Of a DNA stretch of 64,000 nt, positions 16,787 through 24,909 are shown in pieces. The notes under the pieces were generated by a model. That model did no database searches and was not told the origin of the DNA. It was given only the letters and a program-made list of their open reading frames with translations. Location: contig NZ_CP016786.1 in assembly GCF_002285495.1 (NCBI RefSeq), forward strand, positions 572,001-636,000. Reading direction: 5' to 3'. Each line of letters begins with the position of its first letter. The stretch's first letter is position 1. A program made the translations under genes and the position numbers. Source of the stretch: Clostridium isatidis. Its GTDB lineage: Bacteria; Bacillota; Clostridia; Clostridiales; Clostridiaceae.

Positions 16787-17836
16787 ATGGTTGTAGAATC
16801 TAGCAAAAATAAGATGGAAGGCTTAAGAGAACTTATTAATGAAATGATAGTTTCAGACAACTATGATTCAGATTTTCTAGTGCAAAAAAGTCAAGAATTA
16901 GACAAATTAATAGTACAAGCTATGAAGGAAAAGAATTTTGCTAAAAGGGTATTTGGAAATGACTATGTTTATGAATTTGAGCTTGTAGTAGATAAAATTA
17001 AAGCCTTCGATAAAATGTATGATAGCATGAGGATTGTTGATCCTATTAAAAAAGAGGTTTTAGAAATAAAAGAAGGAGAGCTAAGGAAAGTAAAATCCTT
17101 TTGCTATAAAATTTGGTATAATGATTATGTATGTGAAAATTGTATTTCCTCAAGGGCTTGCATTAGTAATGAAATAGTTGTAAAGGTTGACTTAAGTGGG
17201 AATAAAATTCTTATGATGGTTGCAATTCCTATTAAAATATATGGTAAGAATCTTTCATTGGAATTATTTAAGGATATAACAATGAGTTTTCTTATTGAGA
17301 ATAGAGATAAGAATAATGATAGAAGCTTATTTGACTTAATAAAAAATATGAATCAGGTGGCTGTTAAGGATAAGGTGACTGGTTTATATAGTAAAAAATA
17401 TATATATGAAAGACTTCCGGCAGATATAATTAAAGCATCTATAGAAAATCAACAAATATCTATTATATTTTTAGATTTAGATTTTTATAAATCTAATAAT
17501 AATAATTTAGATGATATAGATTACATATTAAAGGAACTAGCAGATAATTTAAATAAAATAATGAATATTGCTAGTTGGGCAGCAAGATATGAAGAGGATA
17601 AACTATTAATAGTTATACCTAATGCAGGAACTTATGATAGTGATAATATTGAAAGTGTACAGTTGTTTATAGAAGGGTTAATTGAAAATATCTTAGAAAA
17701 TAAATATTTTATTTCTAATAAGGAAATAGAATTAAATCCAAGCTATGGTATATATAATATTCCCAAGGGTAATGAAGAATTAAATGTTGAAGAGATTATT
17801 AAAAGAGCAAGAAAAAACCTAAAGCCAGTGTATTAA
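16787..17836 (+). CDS. Spo0E-like domain fused to a degenerate GGDEF protein
   Basis: A 349-residue cytoplasmic protein. Residues about 5-45 match the Spo0E-like aspartyl-phosphatase family, a two-helix hairpin with 'LRELINEMI' and the signature 'SQELDKLI'; the isolated family dephosphorylates Spo0A~P. A middle region has a Cys cluster C-x9-C-x2-C-x5-C (from about residue 106) of a kind common in clostridial signalling proteins. The C-terminal region is GGDEF-like ('DKVTGLYSKKYI', 'IIFLDLDFYK'), but the active-site loop reads 'ARYEEDKLL', so GGDEF is replaced by EEDKL and diguanylate cyclase activity is unlikely. The ATG at 16787 follows AGAGGTG; an in-frame GTG at 16778 lies inside that site. 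Confidence 0.75.
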   Translation: MVVESSKNKMEGLRELINEMIVSDNYDSDFLVQKSQELDKLIVQAMKEKNFAKRVFGNDYVYEFELVVDKIKAFDKMYDSMRIVDPIKKEVLEIKEGELRKVKSFCYKIWYNDYVCENCISSRACISNEIVVKVDLSGNKILMMVAIPIKIYGKNLSLELFKDITMSFLIENRDKNNDRSLFDLIKNMNQVAVKDKVTGLYSKKYIYERLPADIIKASIENQQISIIFLDLDFYKSNNNNLDDIDYILKELADNLNKIMNIASWAARYEEDKLLIVIPNAGTYDSDNIESVQLFIEGLIENILENKYFISNKEIELNPSYGIYNIPKGNEELNVEEIIKRARKNLKPVY

Positions 17837-17912
17837 AGTAGGGATAAATAGAATATAATAATAAAGGTCTTTTAAAAATTTTCGGAACTTTTTGTATATG
17901 AGGTGTGACAAT

Positions 17913-18308
17913 ATGTTCTTAATATTTGGAATTGATACGGTTAGAAAAGAAATTCCTTATGATAAATTGATTATTTGCAGTAAATGCGGAAGATATGGAA
18001 GATATAATGTTTATATGCTGTGTAAGTGTTTTAGCTTGTTTTTTATACCAATTATTAAATGGGATAGACATTATTATGTTGAAAGCACATGCTGCGGAGC
18101 CTTATATGAATTAAATCAAGAAGTTGGAAATAGATTAAGAAGCGGCGAAAATATTGAAATAAGTGATAGAGATCTTATTTATATAGGAAATAATAATGAG
18201 TGGACTTATTCAAAAAATACATATAATAAAAGGTGTGTAAATTGTGGTTACATAGCACAAGAAGATTTTGAATATTGTCCAAAGTGCGGTCATAAATTAG
18301 GGGACTGA
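17913..18308 (+). CDS. Zinc-ribbon protein of unknown function
   Basis: A 131-residue protein with two Cys clusters. The N-terminal one has 'CSKCGRYGRYNVYMLCKCF' and a later 'TCCGALYEL'; the C-terminal one has 'CVNCGYIAQEDFEYCPKCGH', a classic zinc ribbon. A short hydrophobic stretch (FSLFFIPII) lies between. GAGGTG precedes the ATG at 17913, preferred over an upstream TTG at 17892. Its last residues (GD) and its TGA stop lie inside the GGGGACTGACCCC palindrome at 18300-18342, suggesting that insertion of the repeat gave the gene a new end. No function can be given; it follows the Spo0E-GGDEF gene by 76 bases and may share its transcript. Confidence 0.65.
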   Translation: MFLIFGIDTVRKEIPYDKLIICSKCGRYGRYNVYMLCKCFSLFFIPIIKWDRHYYVESTCCGALYELNQEVGNRLRSGENIEISDRDLIYIGNNNEWTYSKNTYNKRCVNCGYIAQEDFEYCPKCGHKLGD

Positions 18309-18342
18309 CCCCAATCCATTTAATGGAATGGGGTCAGTCCCC
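18300..18342. terminator. Palindromic repeat/bidirectional terminator, GGGGACTGACCCC element copy 2
   Basis: Arms 18300-18320 and 18322-18342 pair with a single mismatch. It shares the outer 13 bases with the element at 14606. It sits exactly between two convergent genes, contains the stop codon of the plus-strand gene and ends two bases before the stop of the minus-strand gene. Confidence 0.8.
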
Positions 18343-18343
18343 A

Positions 18344-18856
18344 TTATAAAAGTTTCATAACATCTAGATAGTGGCTTCTAAAATCTCCTTCTTCAATATC
18401 GTAACTTAAATCATATTTATAATTATCTAGGGCTGTTTCTGTTAAGTGTTTTTTCTGTTCCTTTGTCAGAATGTTTACATAGTTTATTCTATTAACGTGA
18501 ATAGAAACTGTATGCCATATTTCCTTTAGAACTTCTATTTCAAGCGGTAATCTAGCATCTGGAATTATTGCAATGTCAAAGTCATCTTCAACCAACTTTA
18601 GAATTTTAATTAATTCATCAATAATAATCCTTTTATTTTTACTTCTTAGCTTATCACCTAGATTTTGAAGAATACTTCTTCCCTTTTCGTCCTTTTCTCC
18701 ATTCCAACCATAGATTTCTTTTGCAAGCATTTTTATATAATCAGCATAATGAAAAATAAATACTTTTAACCCCTGTGCTTCCAAATCCTTTTTTAAGTTT
18801 CTAGCAAAGGTATCTTTTCCGTGACCAGCTTTGCCAGATATAGTTATACATTTCAT
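18344..18856 (-). CDS. P-loop deoxynucleoside-monophosphate-kinase-like protein
   Basis: A 170-residue protein with an N-terminal Walker A motif 'GKAGHGKDTFA', then 'NLGDKLRSKN', 'AIIPDARLPLEIE' and a C-terminal 'DLSYDIEEGDF'. This resembles the dNMP kinase/AAA-type nucleoside kinases found in phages and many Bacillota, which would phosphorylate nucleoside monophosphates. The substrate cannot be read from the sequence. It is a single gene on the minus strand, convergent with the zinc-ribbon gene; AGGAGG lies just upstream of its ATG. Confidence 0.7.
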   Translation of the reverse strand: MKCITISGKAGHGKDTFARNLKKDLEAQGLKVFIFHYADYIKMLAKEIYGWNGEKDEKGRSILQNLGDKLRSKNKRIIIDELIKILKLVEDDFDIAIIPDARLPLEIEVLKEIWHTVSIHVNRINYVNILTKEQKKHLTETALDNYKYDLSYDIEEGDFRSHYLDVMKLL

Positions 18857-18972
18857 TTATAGCCCTCCTTATGTTTTACATAATAGTAATATAAAACAAA
18901 ATGCTATAAATAACAATTATATTTTATAATAATTTACTTCTTAACATTAATATAATAGAGTTTCAATACAAA

Positions 18973-19002
18973 ATAAAAAATCCCTATTAAATTAAATAGG
19001 GA
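18973..19002 (-). terminator. Terminator of the O-acetylation operon
   Basis: TCCCTATT (18981-18988) and AATAGGGA (18995-19002) pair; on the minus strand they are followed by a T-rich run (18971-18980). It ends the operon of 19056-21569. Confidence 0.8.
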
Positions 19003-19055
19003 CTATCACTTTTATAATATCAAGCTTGTTATTTAGCTATATATTTTGTCTAGGT

Positions 19056-20147
19056 CTAGGAATTAATTTTATTTTTCATTTGTTCAACAGGGAAATAATG
19101 ATCTTTATGAGTATATTCAGTTGATTCAAAAAGAATAATATCAGGATTAAATAAGTTTATATAGTATTCATAATTAATTACATTGTGATAATTATGAACC
19201 TTTATATATTCTGAAAAGCTTTCAGTTAAAAATTTATCCTTTTCATTAAAATAACTGCCTGCAAAAACTAGTATTTTTGGTGCATCAGTGTTCTTTAAAT
19301 TTCTATAATGAACAAAGGTTCTAAATTGTTTAGATATTTCTATTTTATCTTTATATTCATCTACTTCTATTGAATTATTATCAATTAAATTATATTTATA
19401 TGTATATTCAGAAATAGGAAAATAAGAAACAGGTAAAGTTGTATTTTCTACTTCATATTTCTCAAATTTATTAATATCAAGAGGATCTACTGAGGAATCT
19501 AATGAATGAAGTCTATCTAATATAGCTGATATAGCAATAATTGCTCCTGTTTCGTTCCAGTGATTTGCATCATATTTTTCGTCAAATACCTGAATTGTAT
19601 CCTTGTATTTTTCTAGAACTTCACCATTATAAATGTAGTTTATTTTTTTTTCTTCAAGTAAAGATAATAGATATTCTAAATTTTCATTTTTATAATTATA
19701 GCCAATAGGAAGATATTCTTGGTAAACAGTTATTTTACTTGGTTCCAAAGCATATAAAAATTTTATATCATTATTATTACAATATTCTTGAAGTTTTACA
19801 ATAAAATCAGAAAATATTTCTTGAAACTCCTCATCAAAGCTTGCTCTTTCTAATTTAGAATAAATATATCCATTTTCTCCATATTGATAACTAGGATGAA
19901 CCATATCATTAAATATTTTATCCATTCCTAGAGTGTAAGCTGTAATCATTGTATCCCTAAATCCTATACGATCTTCTATGTAACTTTCAATATTATTTGT
20001 TATATCTCCATTAGTTATGTCTGAAAAATTTGTTAAGTTTCTATTATCAATTGATGAAACTTGATTTTCTTTAAAATTCATTGTTATTATCGGAATTATA
20101 ATAATAATTGAAAATAAAATTATTCTAAAAATATGTATTCTTTTCAT
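19056..20147 (-). CDS. AlgX/AlgJ-like (DHHW family) O-acetyltransferase partner
   Basis: A 363-residue secreted or membrane-tethered protein: an N-terminal hydrophobic segment (about 5-25), then an SGNH-hydrolase-like fold. 'ENQVSSIDNRNLTNF' and 'EDRIGFRD' are typical of the family's start, 'YDANHWNETGA' contains the Asp194/His196 pair of the DHHW motif, and 'FAGSYF' sits where the nucleophile Ser is expected. AlgX/AlgJ proteins take acetyl groups exported by an MBOAT protein and place them on extracellular polysaccharide. The MBOAT gene lies 12 bases upstream in the same operon, which makes a wall-polymer O-acetylation role the best inference. Confidence 0.82.
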   Translation of the reverse strand: MKRIHIFRIILFSIIIIIPIITMNFKENQVSSIDNRNLTNFSDITNGDITNNIESYIEDRIGFRDTMITAYTLGMDKIFNDMVHPSYQYGENGYIYSKLERASFDEEFQEIFSDFIVKLQEYCNNNDIKFLYALEPSKITVYQEYLPIGYNYKNENLEYLLSLLEEKKINYIYNGEVLEKYKDTIQVFDEKYDANHWNETGAIIAISAILDRLHSLDSSVDPLDINKFEKYEVENTTLPVSYFPISEYTYKYNLIDNNSIEVDEYKDKIEISKQFRTFVHYRNLKNTDAPKILVFAGSYFNEKDKFLTESFSEYIKVHNYHNVINYEYYINLFNPDIILFESTEYTHKDHYFPVEQMKNKINS

Positions 20148-20159
20148 TTTATCACCTCA

Positions 20160-21569
20160 TTAAAATTGGAAATATATAAAAGGACTGTAGGTTGAATTAA
20201 CTATAAAAATAATTGAAATAATAAATAAAATACCAATTAATATTGTTTTAACTAATTCAAAGCCTTTAATATTTTTATATTTTTTAAATATGTTACTTAT
20301 TAAAGGTGTAGAAAGAACAGCTCCTATTATGATCCAAACTATGAGTTTAGTATTTAAGAAATATCTATAATCAAAGCTCACATAATCGTATTGTTTTATA
20401 CCAAACATTATAGCGATAAATTTAATAGCTTCAGATATACTGTTAACTCTAAAAAATACCCATCCAAGCATCACGATAAATAAAGTTAAAATTAATTTAA
20501 TAAAGTTTGGTATTTTTTTGTACCAGTCTTTATCTTTTATTAATCTTTCAATAACCATAAAAAGTCCGTGCCAAAATCCCCAAATTATAAAGTTAGGGCT
20601 AGCACCATGCCAAATTCCTGTTGCAAAAAATACTATTAATAGATTGATTAATGTTCGAGTACTTCCTTTTCTATTTCCGCCTAGAGGAATATATAAATAC
20701 TCTTTAAACCAAGTAGAAAGAGAAATGTGCCATCTTCTCCAAAATTCCCTTATTGATTTTGATATATAAGGATAATTGAAATTCTCTATAAAATTAAAGC
20801 CAAACATATTAGCTAAACCAATTGCCATATCTGAATAACCTGAAAAGTCAAAGTAAATTTGTAGTGTATAGCAAATTATTGCTATCCATGAACTAGGTGT
20901 GTCTATGCCTGTATTTAGTACAGAAAATATATCGTCTGACATGTTTCCTAAAATATCAGAAATTATTACTTTTTTTGCCAAACCAAATATAAATCTTTCT
21001 ATTCCATAACTAAATTTTTCAATAGTTATAGATCTATTCCTAATTTGCTCATCTATATGTTTATATTTAATAATTGGCCCAGAGGTTACTTTTGGAAATA
21101 AGGACATGTAAAGGGCAACATAAAATGGATTTTTATTTACTACTGCGTCACCTCTATATATGTCAACTATATAAGATATTGCTTGAAAGCTAATAAAGGA
21201 AATTCCAAGAGGAAGAGCAATATATTTTAAAGGAATACTAGTATTAAACAAGTGATTAGTGACCTTAATTGAAAAATCAAAATATTTATAGTAAAAAAGT
21301 ATAAATAAATTTATAATAACTCCTATTGTTAATATAATTTTACTTGTATTTCTATTATTATTTTTAAAATTACTTATTAAAATTCCTAAAATATAGTTTA
21401 TTAATATGTAGATAAGAAGCAAAAATGTATGATTTACACTTGCCCATGCATAAAATATTAAGCTAGTTATTAATAGTATATAATTTTTAAAACGATTACC
21501 TACAAAAAAATATATAATTAATGTGATAGGTAAAAATAAAAAAATAAACGTTTGGGAATTGAATACCAT
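20160..21569 (-). CDS. MBOAT O-acyltransferase (AlgI/PatA-like)
   Basis: A 469-residue multispanning membrane protein with about ten hydrophobic segments. 'LPLGISFISFQAISYIVDIY', 'FPKVTSGPI', 'YFDFSGYSDMAIG' and 'FWRRWHISLS' are hallmark MBOAT motifs. The catalytic pair is 'WHGASPNFIIWGFWHG' with H321 and H334. Such proteins carry acetyl groups across the membrane for O-acetylation of alginate-type polymers or peptidoglycan. It is the first gene of a two-gene minus-strand operon with the AlgX-like partner. The target polymer is not specified by sequence, but the surrounding wall-glycan genes suggest a local surface polymer. Confidence 0.9.
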   Translation of the reverse strand: MVFNSQTFIFLFLPITLIIYFFVGNRFKNYILLITSLIFYAWASVNHTFLLLIYILINYILGILISNFKNNNRNTSKIILTIGVIINLFILFYYKYFDFSIKVTNHLFNTSIPLKYIALPLGISFISFQAISYIVDIYRGDAVVNKNPFYVALYMSLFPKVTSGPIIKYKHIDEQIRNRSITIEKFSYGIERFIFGLAKKVIISDILGNMSDDIFSVLNTGIDTPSSWIAIICYTLQIYFDFSGYSDMAIGLANMFGFNFIENFNYPYISKSIREFWRRWHISLSTWFKEYLYIPLGGNRKGSTRTLINLLIVFFATGIWHGASPNFIIWGFWHGLFMVIERLIKDKDWYKKIPNFIKLILTLFIVMLGWVFFRVNSISEAIKFIAIMFGIKQYDYVSFDYRYFLNTKLIVWIIIGAVLSTPLISNIFKKYKNIKGFELVKTILIGILFIISIIFIVNSTYSPFIYFQF

Positions 21570-21620
21570 AATTACTCTCCTTTTTTATACTAATATATAT
21601 TTTTTCGTTTTGACATTATT

Positions 21621-21629
21621 ATTATAACA
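21621..21629 (-). promoter_or_regulatory. Extended -10 promoter of the O-acetylation operon
   Basis: On the minus strand the sequence is TGTTATAAT, a TGn-extended -10; the -35 is poor. It lies about 50 bases upstream of the MBOAT start. Confidence 0.5.
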
Positions 21630-21649
21630 TTAAAAAATTTGAAAAATAT

Positions 21650-21849
21650 TAATATTATTTAAAATATTTATATTAGGTGTATATTTTAAAAACAATAAAA
21701 TCAAATACAAAGAATAAATGGCTATATAGCATATTATTACCATGTGATTTAAATAAAATACTTAATTATTAGATAGGCTTAATTAATTTATTATTCAAAA
21801 TGAATTTATTATAATTAATGTATTTGTTGGAGAAATTTATAAAAAAATG
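21650..21849. other. AT-rich divergent intergenic region
   Basis: No gene seen. ATTCAAAATGAAT (21793-21805) is a palindrome related to the operators at 21888 and 21902 but with a three-base centre, so it may be an extra or chance site. Confidence 0.35.
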
Positions 21850-21914
21850 TTGAATATTAAGAAAAAAGAAATTATAATGATACTAAATTCAAAAAATGAA
21901 ACTCAAAAAATGAA
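21850..21914 (+). promoter_or_regulatory. Promoter and tandem palindromic operator of the winged-helix LicC-LicA gene
   Basis: TTGAAT (21850-21855), 17 bp, TATAAT (21873-21878). Ten bases later begin TTCAAAAAATGAA (21888-21900) and CTCAAAAAATGAA (21902-21914). The first site, the 14-bp period and the distance from the -10 are identical to the lic operon promoter at 4777-4845. The downstream gene itself encodes a winged helix, so autoregulation is plausible. Confidence 0.75.
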
Positions 21915-21947
21915 TTATAAAAATCTGTTCTTAGAAAGGAGAATATA

Positions 21948-23801
21948 GTGGAAAAGGAAATAAAAATTTTACAATTGTTAAATACGAATAGTGGAATGAG
22001 ACAATCTGATATAGCTAAAGAAGCAAATATTTCTGTAGGCAAGGTTAATTATGCTATTAAGGATCTTTTAATGGAAGAATACATAATAAAAAAGATGTTT
22101 TCAAGAAAACCACACTATATATTAACTGAAAAGGGCATTGACATACTAGAAAAATATATGAAATCATCTATTGAGAAGAAAATTATACTTCATGCAAATG
22201 AAAAAAGAGATGTTAGACAAGCAGTAATACTTTCTGCAGGAAGGTCTAGAGATTTTGATTTACCAGTAAGTTTACTAGAAATTGGGGAGAAGAGTTTAAT
22301 TGAAAGAACAATAGATTTATTACGTGAAAATAATATTGAAAAAATATTAATAATTACAGGCTATAAAAATGAAGCTTTTGATAAAATAGCAAGAGAAAAA
22401 AATATAGAAATTGTAATTAATGATAGATACAAATGGACAGGTACCATGGCGTCTTTAGCTTTAGCTAATGATTTTATTAAAGATGATTTTATTTTAATTG
22501 AAAGTGATGTTCTTTTTGAAGAAAGAGCAATATCAGAATTATTAAAAGCAAAAGATAGAGATTGTGTAATTATAACAAATGAATCAGGTTCTGGGGATGA
22601 AACTTTTGTTGAATTAAGAGACGGATATATTTATAAAATGTCAAAGGATATACATCAGCTTAATAAAATAGATGGAGAAATGATAGGGTTAAGTAAAATT
22701 TCATTAGAAGTTTTTAATAAGATGATGAAAGAATACAGATTTAATAGAAATCCATATTTAAATTATGAGTATATGCTTTTAGATATAGCTAGAAATTATA
22801 AAATAGGATGTCTTAAGATAGATGATTTAGTTTGGTCTGAAGTTGATAAGAAAGAAGACCTGCAAAAAATAATAAAGTATGTTTATCCAAGAATGAAGAG
22901 AAAGGAATTAGAAGTTAAGTTTAATAATATAAAAAGAATTGTTAGTGAAGCCTTGAAGGTGGAAGAAGATAAAGTAGAAGCCATTGAACCAATAGGTGGA
23001 ATGACAAATAAAAATTATAAAATAACTATAAATGGAGAAGATTTTGTTATAAGAATTCCTGGAGTAGGAACAGAGGACTTTATAGATAGGAAAAATGAAA
23101 AAATTAATTCGCTGTTATCTTGGAAATTAGGAATTAATTATGATTTGGAATATTTTAATGAAGAAAATGGAATTAAAATAGCAAAATACATAAAAAAGCT
23201 AGAAACTCTTAATCCAACAACTGCAAAGAAAGAAGAAAATATGAGACTGGTTGCTCAAGTTTTAAAGAAACTTCATAATTCAGAAATAAAGTTAAATAAT
23301 GAATTTAATGTTTTTGATTTAATTGTTCATTATGATAAATTAATTGACAAGTATAATGGTGAAAGATACAAAGATCACAATATAATTTATGAAAAAGTAA
23401 TGAAATTAAAGCCTTTACTTGAAGAAGGTAGTTATGAATTGAGACCATGTCATTGTGATACTGTTCCAGAAAATTTTATAAAAAGTGGAGAAGATAAAAT
23501 ATATTTAATTGATTGGGAATATAGTGGTATGAATGATCCAATGTGGGATTTAGCAGCATTTTCTCTTGAATGTGGTTTCTCTGAAGATGATGAAGAATTA
23601 TTCATTAATTATTATTTTAATGGAAGTATAGAGGAGAGTCATAGGAAAAGAATATTTATTAATAAAATACTTCAAGATTTCCTTTGGAGTCTCTGGACAA
23701 TAATTAAAGAAGCAAGAGGAGATAATTTTGGAAGTTATGGAATTGATAGATATAATAGGGCTATAGAAAATTTAGAGAAAATAGAATTTATGTTAGTATA
23801 A
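21948..23801 (+). CDS. Winged-helix regulator fused to LicC-like and choline-kinase domains
   Basis: A 617-residue three-part protein starting at GTG after AGAAAGGAGAA. Residues about 1-75 form a winged helix-turn-helix ('LNTNSGMRQSDIAKEANISV' is the recognition region, 'KPHYILTEKGIDIL' the wing). Residues about 90-320 are the nucleotidyltransferase-like domain with the same altered loop as the paralogue at 4900 ('LSAGRSRDFDLPVSLLEI') and 'ESDVLF'. Residues about 325-610 are the LicA-type kinase with 'CHCDTVPENF' (H502, D504) and 'LIDWEYSG' (D522). The enzyme part would act in CDP-choline or a related pathway; the added DNA-binding domain suggests control by substrate or product, analogous to NadR. 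It is monocistronic. Confidence 0.85.
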   Translation: MEKEIKILQLLNTNSGMRQSDIAKEANISVGKVNYAIKDLLMEEYIIKKMFSRKPHYILTEKGIDILEKYMKSSIEKKIILHANEKRDVRQAVILSAGRSRDFDLPVSLLEIGEKSLIERTIDLLRENNIEKILIITGYKNEAFDKIAREKNIEIVINDRYKWTGTMASLALANDFIKDDFILIESDVLFEERAISELLKAKDRDCVIITNESGSGDETFVELRDGYIYKMSKDIHQLNKIDGEMIGLSKISLEVFNKMMKEYRFNRNPYLNYEYMLLDIARNYKIGCLKIDDLVWSEVDKKEDLQKIIKYVYPRMKRKELEVKFNNIKRIVSEALKVEEDKVEAIEPIGGMTNKNYKITINGEDFVIRIPGVGTEDFIDRKNEKINSLLSWKLGINYDLEYFNEENGIKIAKYIKKLETLNPTTAKKEENMRLVAQVLKKLHNSEIKLNNEFNVFDLIVHYDKLIDKYNGERYKDHNIIYEKVMKLKPLLEEGSYELRPCHCDTVPENFIKSGEDKIYLIDWEYSGMNDPMWDLAAFSLECGFSEDDEELFINYYFNGSIEESHRKRIFINKILQDFLWSLWTIIKEARGDNFGSYGIDRYNRAIENLEKIEFMLV

Positions 23802-23830
23802 GAGATAGACATTATTATGAAATAAATAGG

Positions 23831-23857
23831 TGACTGCTGTAGTAGTCACTTTTTTAT
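23831..23857 (+). terminator. Terminator after the winged-helix LicC-LicA gene
   Basis: GTGACT (23831-23836) pairs with AGTCAC (23845-23850), extended inward with one G-U pair, followed by six T. Confidence 0.85.
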
Positions 23858-23890
23858 TTTTATAGAAATTTTAAAAAAAATAAGCAGAAT

Positions 23891-23956
23891 TTCGACAGAA
23901 AAAAAGGAAAAAATTTTAAAAATAGAATGATAATAGAAAAATAGTTTTTTTCGACA
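23891..23956. promoter_or_regulatory. Two candidate Spo0A boxes upstream of the polysaccharide cluster
   Basis: TTCGACA, the reverse of the Spo0A-box core TGTCGAA, occurs at 23891-23897 and 23950-23956. They lie about 120-185 bases upstream of the likely -10 at 24076. This is a short-motif match only. Confidence 0.4.
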
Positions 23957-24072
23957 ATAACTAATTTAGTTAACTTTAATTAAACTTTTAAAATAATAAA
24001 AAATATATCAAAAATGTTAAAGATATACTAATTGCCAAGTTAGTATTGTAGGTTTATTTTGATAAATTTATG

Positions 24073-24081
24073 TGTTATAAT
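24073..24081 (+). promoter_or_regulatory. Extended -10 promoter of the large polysaccharide cluster
   Basis: TGTTATAAT is a TGn-extended -10 (TATAAT at 24076-24081); the -35 region (24053-24058) is weak. It leaves a leader of about 110 bases before the first gene at 24199. No other strong promoter was seen from 23857 to 24199. Confidence 0.6.
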
Positions 24082-24198
24082 CACTTTGACATTGAATATA
24101 AGTAAAATATAATAGAATAATTGTAGAATTTGATGTATTAATTACAAAAAAGGGGTTTTTTAAAGTGCGCTTAAAGGTTTGGGAGGGAGATAAGCTTA

Positions 24199-24882
24199 AT
24201 GGATAATATAAATCTTAATAGAAATTTGGAAATAAATAATTCAAAGAAAATCGATGTTGTAAATAATAAAGAAAATAAATTAGTATATAACTTTTTAAAA
24301 AGAACAATTGATATAATAGGTTCTTTATGTGGGCTAATATTATTAAGTCCTCTATTAGTAGTTGTAGGAATGTTAATAAGATTAGATTCTAAAGGACCTA
24401 TTATATTTGCGCAAAAAAGAGTTGGTTTGAATGGTAAGGAATTTAAAATGTATAAATTTAGGTCTATGGTTGTAAATGCAGAGGAATTGAAGGACAAACT
24501 TAAAGAAAATAATGAAATGTCTGGTCCAATGTTTAAAATGAAAGATGATCCTAGAATAACAAGGATTGGTAAGTTTATAAGAAAAACAAGTATAGATGAA
24601 TTGCCGCAACTAGTTAATGTTCTTAAGGGAGATATGAGTTTAGTGGGTCCAAGACCAAGTTTACCAAAAGAAGTAAAAAGTTTTGAAACATGGATGTTAA
24701 AAAGACTTGAAGTTAAACCTGGACTTACGTGTTATTGGCAGGTTATGGGGAGAAATAGTATAGATTTCGAAGATTGGATGAAGTTAGATATTAAATATAT
24801 TAATGAAAGAAACTTTTTATTAGATATAAAACTTATATTAAAAACCTTTGTTCTTTTGTTTGGTGATGAAAATGCAAATTAA
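24199..24882 (+). CDS. Initiating undecaprenyl-phosphate sugar phosphotransferase
   Basis: A 227-residue monotopic phosphoglycosyltransferase of the bacterial sugar transferase family, without the large N-terminal membrane region of WbaP. One hydrophobic segment (about 35-58) is followed by 'FAQKRVGLNGKEFKMYKFRS', the catalytic-region 'DDPRITRIGKFIRKTSIDEL', and 'GDMSLVGPRPSLPKE'. These enzymes put the first sugar-1-phosphate on undecaprenyl phosphate at the cytoplasmic face. First gene of the cluster; GGGAGGGAG precedes the ATG. The sugar (Gal, Glc, or a diNAcBac- or FucNAc-type) is not readable here. Confidence 0.93.
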   Translation: MDNINLNRNLEINNSKKIDVVNNKENKLVYNFLKRTIDIIGSLCGLILLSPLLVVVGMLIRLDSKGPIIFAQKRVGLNGKEFKMYKFRSMVVNAEELKDKLKENNEMSGPMFKMKDDPRITRIGKFIRKTSIDELPQLVNVLKGDMSLVGPRPSLPKEVKSFETWMLKRLEVKPGLTCYWQVMGRNSIDFEDWMKLDIKYINERNFLLDIKLILKTFVLLFGDENAN

Positions 24883-24909
24883 ATAACTTTTTATTAAGGA
24901 GATGATAAT

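Noticed and set aside
17895..17915. TTG at 17892 as the start of the zinc-ribbon gene.
   Set aside because: It lies before the GAGGTG ribosome site that is well placed for the ATG at 17913.
21793..21805. ATTCAAAATGAAT as a third operator for the choline regulator.
   Set aside because: Its centre is three bases, not five, and it lies upstream of the -35; it may be chance in AT-rich DNA, so it is only mentioned, not called.
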